Of a stretch of 12,147 nt of DNA, positions 1 to 5,718 are shown piece by piece. The translations under genes were made by a program, and so were the position numbers. The DNA comes from Thioploca sp. (lineage in GTDB: Bacteria > Pseudomonadota > Gammaproteobacteria > Beggiatoales > Beggiatoaceae). The notes under the pieces are model-generated. The model was not told the DNA's origin, searched no databases, and saw only the letters and a list, made by a program, of their open reading frames with translations. The stretch covers positions 1 through 12,147 of the forward strand of contig DRQV01000109.1 of NCBI GenBank assembly GCA_011371325.1, written 5' to 3'. How positions within the stretch are numbered: position 1 is the first letter of the stretch; each line of letters begins with the position of its first letter.

Positions 1-2
1 AG

Positions 3-815
3 GCTGAAAAACGTAACATTACCATTAATAATGCTACTGCTACTTTATCACCTCATTATGCCTTAATAGACCAAGGACGTTTAAAACAAGTTATTATTAA
101 TTTATTATCCAATGCCGTAAAGTATAATCGTGATGATGGTAGAATTACTATTAATTTATCTAAGCCAAATTTTAACTATATACGTTTTGAAATACAAGAT
201 ACTGGAGTTGGTTTAACTGCGGAACAAAAAACCAAGGTATTTGATCCATTTGTGAGATTAAGTGGACTTAATGTAATTGAAGGTACTGGTATTGGTTTAA
301 CTATCACTAAACGTTTATTAGAAATGATGGACGGAAGAATAGGAGTAGATAGTGAGATTGATGTTGGTAGTACTTTTTGGATTGAAATACCAACTGGGGA
401 AATAGCAGATAAGCAAGCTAATGGTTTAGAATTAGGAAAATATATTTTATTATATATTGAAGATAGTCGTACCAATGTTAGTTTAGTAGCTCAAATACTT
501 AAAAACCGGCCGGATATTACTTTAATGTCAGCTAATACTGGCGAAATGGGATTAGAACTAGCTCAACTACATCATCCCAATGTAATTTTATTAGATATAA
601 ATTTGCCCGGGATGGATGGTTTTGAAGTTATGAAAAATTTACAAGAATCTGAAGATACCCGTGATATTCCAGTACTGGCATTGACTGCGAATGATACCAT
701 CAAAAATTTAGAACTTGGTCGCAAAGCAGGTTTTTTAGATTATATAATTAAGCCTTTGGATATTAAGCAGTTCCTTAAAACAATTAATAATACTCTACCT
801 GATGAAACCACTTAA
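3..815 (+). CDS. Hybrid histidine kinase, C-terminal part (HATPase + receiver), 5' truncated by window edge
   Basis: This is the end of a sensor kinase that begins before the window; 270 residues are visible, read in frame from base 3. Residues 1-140 form a histidine-kinase ATPase domain. It has the N box (NLLSNAVKYN, Asn37), the G1 box DTGVGL (66-71), the F box FDPF and the G2 box GTGIGL (94-99). A receiver domain follows at about 147-267, with the acidic pair ED (153-154), the phospho-acceptor Asp198 in LLDINLPGMDG and the conserved Lys250 in the KPLD motif. The sensor and the phosphorylated-histidine domain lie outside the window, so the signal is unknown. All catalytic motifs seen are intact, so this looks like a working cytoplasmic His-to-Asp relay protein. 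It converges on recA with a 17-nt gap. The domain order is certain; the upstream architecture is not. Confidence 0.93.
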   Translation, partial: AEKRNITINNATATLSPHYALIDQGRLKQVIINLLSNAVKYNRDDGRITINLSKPNFNYIRFEIQDTGVGLTAEQKTKVFDPFVRLSGLNVIEGTGIGLTITKRLLEMMDGRIGVDSEIDVGSTFWIEIPTGEIADKQANGLELGKYILLYIEDSRTNVSLVAQILKNRPDITLMSANTGEMGLELAQLHHPNVILLDINLPGMDGFEVMKNLQESEDTRDIPVLALTANDTIKNLELGRKAGFLDYIIKPLDIKQFLKTINNTLPDETT

Positions 816-832
816 TTTATCCAAATATATAC

Positions 833-1876
833 TTAAGAGGCAGATTTTTTACTAGTTTTTTTAGGTGTTGTAGTAACTACATCTACTTTTTTAGGCAATA
901 ATTTTTCCCGAATCTGCCGTTCAATATTATCAGATATTTCAGGATTTTCCTTCAAATAAGTTCGCACATTATCTTTACCTTGGCCAATTTTATTGCCACC
1001 ATAGCTATACCAAGCTCCAGCTTTATCAATAATCTCGTGTTTAACTCCTAAATCAATCAATTCACTAGCACGAGAAATTCCTTCTCCATAAATTATGTCA
1101 AAGATAACTTCTTTAAATGGAGGAGCTACCTTATTTTTAACAATTTTAACCCGAGTTTCATTGCCAATAATTTCATCACCACGTTTAACCGCTCCAATCC
1201 TACGGATATCTAATCGGACACTAGCATAAAATTTGAGAGCATTACCACCAGTAGTAGTTTCTGGACTACCAAACATAACCCCAATTTTCATCCGAATCTG
1301 ATTGATAAAAACAACTAATGTATTGGTGCGTTTAATATTAGCTGTAAGTTTACGCAGAGCCTGTGACATTAGACGGGCTTGCAATCCCATATGTGAGTCA
1401 CCCATATCTCCTTCAACTTCTGCTTTAGGAGTCAATGCTGCTACCGAATCAATAATTACCAAATCAAAAGTTCCAGAACGCACTAGGGTGTCGGTAATTT
1501 CTAAAGCCTCTTCTCCATGATTAGGTTGTGATAAATATAATTCATCAACATTCACTCCAATATTCTGAGCATAATTAGTATCTAAAGCATGTTCAGCATC
1601 TATAAAAGCAACCAAACCACCCAATTTTTGAATTTCAGCAGCAATTTGTAAAGTTAAAGTAGTTTTACCAGATGATTCAGGACCATATATTTCAACCACT
1701 CTGCCTCTAGGTAATCCACCAACACCAAGTCCTATATCTAAGGCTAATGAACCAGTGGATACGGTTTCAATATCTTCTATATTGGCATTACCTAACCGCA
1801 TTACAGCTCCTTTCCCAAACTGTTTTTCAATTTGTTTAAGAGTCGTCGCTAGAGCTTGTGTTTTATTATCATCCAT
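833..1876 (-). CDS. recA: RecA recombinase
   Basis: RecA forms ATP-dependent filaments on single-stranded DNA, drives homologous strand exchange and triggers LexA self-cleavage in the SOS response. The 347-residue protein is complete. It has Walker A GPESSGKT (65-72), the catalytic Glu95 in FIDAEHALD, Walker B LVIID (139-143), loop L1 around 156-165, and loop L2 (about 195-210) with the PETTTGG signature and Gln193 just before it. The ATG start has only a weak purine run (GAG, 9 nt upstream), but the N-terminus (MDDNKTQALATTLKQIEKQFG) aligns end to end with other RecAs. The C-terminus is unusual: the acidic tail of E. coli RecA is replaced by a Lys/Ser/Thr-rich tail (329-347) with six lysines and one aspartate. 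No recX follows; the next gene converges. I saw no CTGT-N8-ACAG LexA box upstream. Confidence 0.99.
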   Translation of the reverse strand: MDDNKTQALATTLKQIEKQFGKGAVMRLGNANIEDIETVSTGSLALDIGLGVGGLPRGRVVEIYGPESSGKTTLTLQIAAEIQKLGGLVAFIDAEHALDTNYAQNIGVNVDELYLSQPNHGEEALEITDTLVRSGTFDLVIIDSVAALTPKAEVEGDMGDSHMGLQARLMSQALRKLTANIKRTNTLVVFINQIRMKIGVMFGSPETTTGGNALKFYASVRLDIRRIGAVKRGDEIIGNETRVKIVKNKVAPPFKEVIFDIIYGEGISRASELIDLGVKHEIIDKAGAWYSYGGNKIGQGKDNVRTYLKENPEISDNIERQIREKLLPKKVDVVTTTPKKTSKKSAS

Positions 1877-1917
1877 TGCTATTAACTCGCTATTTTGTGA
1901 ATGTATTTAATAATAAT

Positions 1918-1946
1918 ATTATCACATAAAATGCCATAAATTACCA
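1918..1946 (-). promoter_or_regulatory. Possible recA promoter (extended -10)
   Basis: Read on the minus strand, TGTGATAAT supplies a TGn-extended -10 (GATAAT, complement of 1918-1923). A weak -35 TGGTAA (complement of 1941-1946) lies 17 bp further upstream. The predicted start leaves a leader of about 35 nt before the recA ATG. The -35 matches the consensus at only three of six positions, and A+T-rich DNA yields such matches easily, so this is tentative. Confidence 0.3.
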
Positions 1947-1996
1947 GTCTCTCGATTAGAATAGTCCTCTATTAAAAAAATGCCAAAACTACAAAA

Positions 1997-2171
1997 TTCG
2001 GCTTGAGTTCTCGGTTAAATTTATTAGAATTAGATTTGGGTGACTGAAGAAATTTTAAAATTAGCTAATAAATATGCCGAAAATTGTGTTATATCTGTCT
2101 TAGAAGGTAGGCATGAATTAATATCATTAGCAAATAGTTTAGTCGCTTATCTAAAAATTTTACTAAATTAA
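1997..2171 (+). pseudogene. C-terminal remnant of a histone-deacetylase-family (AcuC-like) gene, frameshifted
   Basis: Bases 2034-2171 read as an open C-terminal stretch: WVTEEILKLANKYAE, then CVISVLEGRHELISLANSL, then VAYLKILLN and a stop. This matches the end of bacterial class II deacetylase/acetoin-utilization proteins, whose usual motif is VSVLEGGY followed by LARSV-AHL. The preceding bases (1997-2038) continue the similarity in a different frame (SRLNLLELDL), so a frameshift lies near 2036-2040. A 5-bp deletion in an ancestral D-F-A-W-V-T stretch would explain it exactly. The family's GGY, which carries the active-site tyrosine, here reads GRH; each change is one transition (GGN to AGG, TAT to CAT). 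There is no start codon and the N-terminal ~85% is missing, so it is a dead fragment. The assignment comes from motif recall, not a search. It lies directly upstream of the rpmB promoter. Confidence 0.72.
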
Positions 2172-2172
2172 C

Positions 2173-2201
2173 TTGTTATTAATTGGATTTTCTGGTAGAA
2201 A
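2173..2201 (+). promoter_or_regulatory. Probable rpmB promoter
   Basis: TTGTTA (2173-2178) and TAGAAA (2196-2201) are separated by exactly 17 bp, and TGG just before the -10 makes it an extended -10. Each hexamer matches the sigma-70 consensus at four of six positions. The predicted start near 2208 gives a leader of about 22 nt. The promoter begins right after the stop of the deacetylase remnant, which suggests rpmB keeps its own promoter here. Confidence 0.45.
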
Positions 2202-2218
2202 TAGTGTTTTTAAAAATT

Positions 2219-2222
2219 GAGG
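2219..2222 (+). promoter_or_regulatory. Shine-Dalgarno site of rpmB
   Basis: GAGG lies 7 nt before the rpmB ATG. It is one of the few clear ribosome binding sites in the window; most other genes here have weak or absent ones. Confidence 0.7.
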
Positions 2223-2229
2223 ATAAATT

Positions 2230-2466
2230 ATGGCTAAAGTTTGTCAAGTAACTGGAAAACGCCCAGTTAGTGGTAATAATGTTTCCCACGCTCATAATAA
2301 AACCAAACGACGGTTTTTACCTAATTTACATATCCACCGTTTTTGGGTAGACAGCGAAAATCGTTGGGTTAAGTTACGTCTTACCAGTAGCGGTATGCGT
2401 ACCATTGATAAATTAGGTATTGACGTGGTATTAAAAAATATGCGGAAACGTGGAATTAAAGTGTAA
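2230..2466 (+). CDS. rpmB: 50S ribosomal protein L28
   Basis: L28 is a structural protein of the large ribosomal subunit. The 78-residue product has the same length as E. coli L28 and aligns without gaps: MAKVCQVTGKRPVSGNN at the start, the basic KRRFLPNLH segment, HRFWV, GMRTIDKLGID, and a basic C-terminus. It has only one of the cysteines (Cys5) that bind zinc in the C+ form, so it is the zinc-free type common in proteobacteria. The start is supported by GAGG at 7 nt. Normally rpmG (L33) follows as an operon partner; here the next gene is convergent and begins 8 nt past the rpmB stop, so rpmG must lie elsewhere or be absent. Confidence 0.98.
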   Translation: MAKVCQVTGKRPVSGNNVSHAHNKTKRRFLPNLHIHRFWVDSENRWVKLRLTSSGMRTIDKLGIDVVLKNMRKRGIKV

Positions 2467-2474
2467 TTCTTAGC

Positions 2475-3563
2475 TTATAAACTCTTTTTCATATTTTCTA
2501 GTAAAGTATCATCTGTTAAAGCTGTAACATGATAAACTGTAACTTCTTGACTTTTACCTTTGAATTTAGTCGGAGGTAAAGGTTGTGCAGTTACTTCATC
2601 TTTTATCTGTTCATAGGTGTTAATACCAATTAAAACTTCTTTGGGTCGAGCATGGCTACAAATACGTGAAGCGACATTTACAGAATCTCCAATTGCAGTG
2701 TATTGATAATGCCATTGAGCTCCAATATTACCTATAATTGCTTTGCCAGTGTTTATTCCTACTCCAAAATATAAATATGGAATATCATCATCACAATCTT
2801 GTTGATAAATCTCTGCCATAGTTTGAATGGTTAAGCCAGCTTGAACGGCACGATAAGCATGGTCTGGTTGTTCATTTGGAGCATTAAAAATTGCCATAAC
2901 CGCATCTCCGATAAAATTAACTACCACTCCACCAGATTCTGCAATAGCAGTAGTTGCAATATCTAAATATACGTGAAGCATTTCAATAGTTTGATTAGGG
3001 GTTAAATCTTCACTGGTACTAGTATAATTACGCAGATCAGCAAATAAAATAGTAATTTCTCGTTCTTCCCCTCCAAGCCTTGGTACTAACCGATCTTCCA
3101 TAAGTGCTTTGCCGACTTCTCGTGGCACATAATATTGTAAAATATATTCAATTCGTTGATTAGTTTCAATTAAACTATGTCTGGTCAAGCTTAACTCATT
3201 ACGCTGTTGAGTTAAAGTCTGTTGAGTTGTCGCTACAATAGTGTTATCAGAAAATATAACAAGCAATTCAGATTGTTCATAACATAATATGGTTAAATCA
3301 AGATATAGAAGTTTTCCATCTGCCAAAGTTCGATTTAGATTTTCTAACTGAAATCGTGGTAATATACCAGTGAGAACATCTTGTAATATATCCTCACAAC
3401 CACACAATTCTGGTATAACATCTATTACTAATGTTGATAATTTTGGTTCACCAACAAATGTAGAATATTCTCCACCATATTCTGTTATTAAAAACTGTTC
3501 ATTTATTATTAAAAAACCAATTTTTTTTTCATTAAGTAATAATTGCAACTGTGTTTTATGCAT
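2475..3563 (-). CDS. PAS-like sensor plus class III adenylate/guanylate cyclase
   Basis: This is a predicted soluble 362-residue enzyme that makes a cyclic nucleotide. Residues 1-110 look like a PAS-type fold, with no membrane segment. Residues 112-145 form a helical linker, likely the signalling coiled coil. The class III catalytic domain spans about 165-348. It has metal-binding Asp176 (ILFADLRNYT) and Asp220 (FIGDAVMAIF), the GVGINTGKAIIGNIG segment, and Asn296/Arg300 of the transition-state motif (IGDSVNVASR). Thr289 sits where class IIIb adenylate cyclases replace the adenine-selecting Asp. The matching purine-selecting Lys (KFIGD in most bacterial enzymes) is Asn216 here, so substrate preference is uncertain. 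The ATG has an AGAGA run 5 nt upstream. The gene is monocistronic, converging on rpmB with an 8-nt gap. Class III family: near certain; adenylate rather than guanylate cyclase: unresolved. Confidence 0.93.
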   Translation of the reverse strand: MHKTQLQLLLNEKKIGFLIINEQFLITEYGGEYSTFVGEPKLSTLVIDVIPELCGCEDILQDVLTGILPRFQLENLNRTLADGKLLYLDLTILCYEQSELLVIFSDNTIVATTQQTLTQQRNELSLTRHSLIETNQRIEYILQYYVPREVGKALMEDRLVPRLGGEEREITILFADLRNYTSTSEDLTPNQTIEMLHVYLDIATTAIAESGGVVVNFIGDAVMAIFNAPNEQPDHAYRAVQAGLTIQTMAEIYQQDCDDDIPYLYFGVGINTGKAIIGNIGAQWHYQYTAIGDSVNVASRICSHARPKEVLIGINTYEQIKDEVTAQPLPPTKFKGKSQEVTVYHVTALTDDTLLENMKKSL

Positions 3564-4027
3564 ATAGGTCTCTGGTTAAAATTTACTTGTTATTTATAAG
3601 TAATTTATTAGGATATAAATACTATAGCATTTTATGACTAGATAGACTATAAGGTTATACCAAATTAAAAATTCTCCTAATCTGCTTTATTAAAAAATAA
3701 TTTAATAGTATCATTTAATTATTTTAGGTACTTTTTTTATCAATATAAAATAGGAGAGCAATCCATTAAATATTTAACAGAATGTGTAAACAAGGTTTCT
3801 ATATAGGTAATAAATTCAAAGAGCTATTTAATTTAGAAACTGAAATGATTATGGCGTATTAAGGTATTGGACAACATACTAATTTTAAAGCTAATAACAG
3901 CAGCAGATTATGCAGATGATATTCATTCTACAGCGATTGAGGGATATTGAGTAAAAAGGTAATTTGCTTCGGGGTTTGTGGGATAAAATGAATGCAGTTT
4001 CTCTGTAATATTTATTATAAAGTATAC
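3564..4027. other. 464-bp gap without an intact gene
   Basis: The stretch lies between the cyclase start and the modB stop, both on the minus strand. The half next to the cyclase (3564-3780) is very A+T-rich and should hold the cyclase promoter; on the minus strand TGCTATAGT is a possible extended -10, but its -35 is poor. The other half (about 3780-3990) is less A+T-skewed and has protein-like plus-strand fragments broken by stops: a 26-codon ORF at 3782-3862 (starting MCKQGFYIGNKFKELFN) and a later fragment reading ADDIHSTAIEGY. I recognise no family. It may be a decayed gene. No hairpin-plus-T-run terminator is visible after modB. Confidence 0.35.
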
Positions 4028-4699
4028 TCATATTTGATATAGACGTTTATTAATGCTATATAATAATACTAAAGTTATAAAAGAAAACAGTAACATAAAT
4101 CCAGACAAAATATGAGCTGATTGAAAGTCAGCCATTTCAACATGTTCATAAATGGCAATTGATAATACTTGAGTTTTAGCAGGAATGCTGCCACCTATCA
4201 TTAATACTACTCCAAATTCTCCCACTGTATGAGAAAAAGTTAAAGTGATTGCTGTCAGAAAACCAGGACGTGCTAATGGTAAAATTACCGTAAAAAACCG
4301 ATCTAAAGGGCTGGCTCTTAAAGTTGCAGCTACTTCTAAAGGTCTAATTCCCATAGCATTAAAAGAATTTTGTAATGGATGAACTGCGAATGGTAAAGAA
4401 AAAATTACTGAACCTATTACTAAACCGGTAAAGGTAAAAGCAAGATGTCCACCAGTTAATGATTGCCATAATTCACCAACTATTCCCTGTGATCCCAATA
4501 TTACTAATAAGTAAAATCCTAATACAGTTGGTGGTATTACCAAAGGTAACGAAACTAATGCCTCAATAATGCTTTTGCACCAACATTTGGTATTAGCTAA
4601 CCACCATGCTAATGGAGTACTTACTATTAATAAAATAATAGTAGTAATGGTTGCTAATTGTAGAGTTAGCCAAATTGGAACCCAGTTAATCTCAAACAT
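4028..4699 (-). CDS. modB: Molybdate ABC transporter permease
   Basis: ModB is the inner-membrane subunit through which molybdate, delivered by the binding protein ModA, is pumped by the ATPase ModC. The 223-residue protein has about five membrane helices and the ABC coupling (EAA) loop EVAATLRASPLDRF followed by ILPLARPG. It also has the ModB-type LPLVIPPTVLGFYLL and FSHTVGEFGVVLMIGG segments. I start it at the ATG complementary to 4697-4699, not at the in-frame TTG six bases upstream. That ATG shares its A with the stop of the preceding TPR gene (TAATG), a classic translational-coupling overlap. No modA or modC is in the window, so it depends on components encoded elsewhere. A sulfate or tungstate permease is a less likely alternative. 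Confidence 0.9.
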   Translation of the reverse strand: MFEINWVPIWLTLQLATITTIILLIVSTPLAWWLANTKCWCKSIIEALVSLPLVIPPTVLGFYLLVILGSQGIVGELWQSLTGGHLAFTFTGLVIGSVIFSLPFAVHPLQNSFNAMGIRPLEVAATLRASPLDRFFTVILPLARPGFLTAITLTFSHTVGEFGVVLMIGGSIPAKTQVLSIAIYEHVEMADFQSAHILSGFMLLFSFITLVLLYSINKRLYQI

Positions 4700-4701
4700 T
4701 A
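4697..4701 (-). promoter_or_regulatory. TAATG stop-start overlap coupling the TPR gene to modB
   Basis: On the minus strand the bases read TAATG: TAA ends the TPR gene and ATG begins modB, sharing one A. Such overlaps let the terminating ribosome restart. No strong Shine-Dalgarno site precedes modB (AAGCCTTGG), so modB translation probably relies on this coupling. The overlap also decides the modB start. Confidence 0.65.
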
Positions 4702-5505
4702 CCAAGGCTTATCTGGTGGTGGCTGTTTGGAATTATGGGCATCAATATAAAATTGACCACGCAATAACTGTTGAGGATTTTCTTTAATCCGCTCTAATAA
4801 GGCATCAGCCATCATATCACTTTCTTGCATCATTGTAGAACTTGCAGCAGTCTGCTCTGATGACTCGTCTGATTCGTTATTATTTTCAGCTGACATTGGA
4901 TTTTCCTGTTTATCTTTCATATCTTCTGACATTTGTTTATCTTCTGATTGAGAATTTTGTTGAGAATCTGTTTGTTTATCCTGAGCAGATTTAGAATCTT
5001 GTTTAGACTGTTCAGAATTTTCAGAGCTATCAGATGATTGAGATTGTTCAGAATTTGATTCAGATTGTTCTTTTTTATCATCAGAGTTTTCTGATTCAGA
5101 ATCTTGTTGATTAGAATCTTGAGATTTTTCTAACTGTTGTTTAGCTAAATCTAAATTGTATTTAGCATCATCATGATCAGGTTGAACTTTTAATACTTGT
5201 TCATAAGCTTGGATAGCTTTTTTATATTCTTGTTGTTGAAAGTAAGAATTACCTAAATTATATTGTGCATCTAAATTTACCTCAGGATTATTTACTTTAG
5301 CAAAAGCTTCAGCCGCCGCAATATATTTACCATCTCTATATAATGCAACTCCACGTTTATAAGGATCATTAAATAACTTAACTGCTTCTGCATAATTTTT
5401 TTGATCAAACGCTATTTTTCCCTGTTGCTCAGAATTTTGGAACCAATTATTGGCATAAGCCATTGATGAAATAGATAATAATAAAATTAATTTAAATATA
5501 ATCAT
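4699..5505 (-). CDS. Exported TPR protein, BatB C-terminal-half type (BatC-like)
   Basis: The 268-residue protein has a signal peptide (residues 1-18, cleavage after AYA), TPR repeats (about 23-125; YNLGNSYFQQQEYKKAIQAY is typical), and a long Ser/Gln/Asp/Glu/Lys low-complexity linker (128-225). A short conserved end follows (about 235-255, LLERIKENPQQLLRGQF). The order TPR, charged linker, and a tail resembling L-x-x-I-x-x-x-P-x-x-LLR-x-x-F is that of the C-terminal half of gammaproteobacterial BatB proteins. Those also carry a VWA domain and membrane helices, and sit with moxR, DUF58 and batA genes. Here the VWA half is missing and a signal peptide stands in its place, so the protein is predicted to be periplasmic. 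No moxR or VWA gene is nearby. The start lacks a clear ribosome site but begins a perfect signal peptide. It overlaps modB, and no direct role in molybdate uptake is known. Confidence 0.82.
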   Translation of the reverse strand: MIIFKLILLLSISSMAYANNWFQNSEQQGKIAFDQKNYAEAVKLFNDPYKRGVALYRDGKYIAAAEAFAKVNNPEVNLDAQYNLGNSYFQQQEYKKAIQAYEQVLKVQPDHDDAKYNLDLAKQQLEKSQDSNQQDSESENSDDKKEQSESNSEQSQSSDSSENSEQSKQDSKSAQDKQTDSQQNSQSEDKQMSEDMKDKQENPMSAENNNESDESSEQTAASSTMMQESDMMADALLERIKENPQQLLRGQFYIDAHNSKQPPPDKPW

Positions 5506-5649
5506 TCGTAATTAATAATTTTTTAGATATGTTGGTTGTTAAATTGTTATAATATATTCGATAATATGATTTTAAACTACTAATTATATGCGTAAGAATA
5601 TCACTATTGGATTTGTTTCACAAATTTTGGTAAGCTTTGGAATAGTTAA

Positions 5650-5663
5650 TTTAACTAGTTAAA
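5650..5663. repeat. 14-bp perfect palindrome upstream of rsmB
   Basis: TTTAACTAGTTAAA reads the same on both strands. It lies 28 bp before the likely rsmB -10, close to where the -35 would be, a position typical of operators. Short palindromes do arise by chance in A+T-rich DNA, so binding by a regulator is only a possibility. Confidence 0.35.
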
Positions 5664-5691
5664 CGTAAACTTAGCAACATCTTTAATAGAA

Positions 5692-5697
5692 TATACT
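5692..5697 (+). promoter_or_regulatory. Possible -10 element of the rsmB operon
   Basis: TATACT matches the sigma-70 -10 at five of six positions. No good -35 is present at 16-18 bp; TTAGCA at 15 bp is the best candidate. The implied start is only about 14-15 nt before the rsmB ATG, giving a very short leader without a Shine-Dalgarno site. Confidence 0.35.
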
Positions 5698-5718
5698 TAA
5701 AATTATAAATTTAAAATA

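Larger units (their letters stand above)
5506..5718. promoter_or_regulatory. Divergent spacer between the TPR-modB unit and the rsmB operon
   Basis: This 213-bp, very A+T-rich spacer must hold promoters for both directions. It contains a small hairpin-forming inverted repeat (ATTTGT-TTC-ACAAAT, 5611-5625) and a 14-bp perfect palindrome. A good -10 (TATACT, 5692-5697) lies just before rsmB. A 24-codon ORF at 5588-5662 (starting MRKNITIGFVSQ) has no ribosome site and no recognisable family; I do not call it a gene. The fmt gene that often precedes rsmB is absent. Confidence 0.4.

Noticed and set aside
3909..3948. ADYADDI reads like the YADD motif of reverse transcriptases (group II intron or retron)
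   Set aside because: It is an isolated short match bounded by stops, with no other reverse-transcriptase block, intron RNA structure or retron ncRNA around it.
4703..4705. TTG as modB start
   Set aside because: The ATG at 4697-4699 forms a TAATG overlap with the upstream stop and fits the family N-terminus better.
4830..5120. Repetitive-looking TCAGA/TTGTTC-rich stretch as a DNA repeat or CRISPR-like array
   Set aside because: It encodes the Ser/Gln/Glu/Asp low-complexity linker of the TPR protein; there are no regular repeat-spacer units.
5588..5662. 24-codon ORF (MRKNITIGFVSQ...) in the spacer before rsmB
   Set aside because: No ribosome binding site, no known family, and its stop lies inside the palindrome; this length arises by chance in such DNA.
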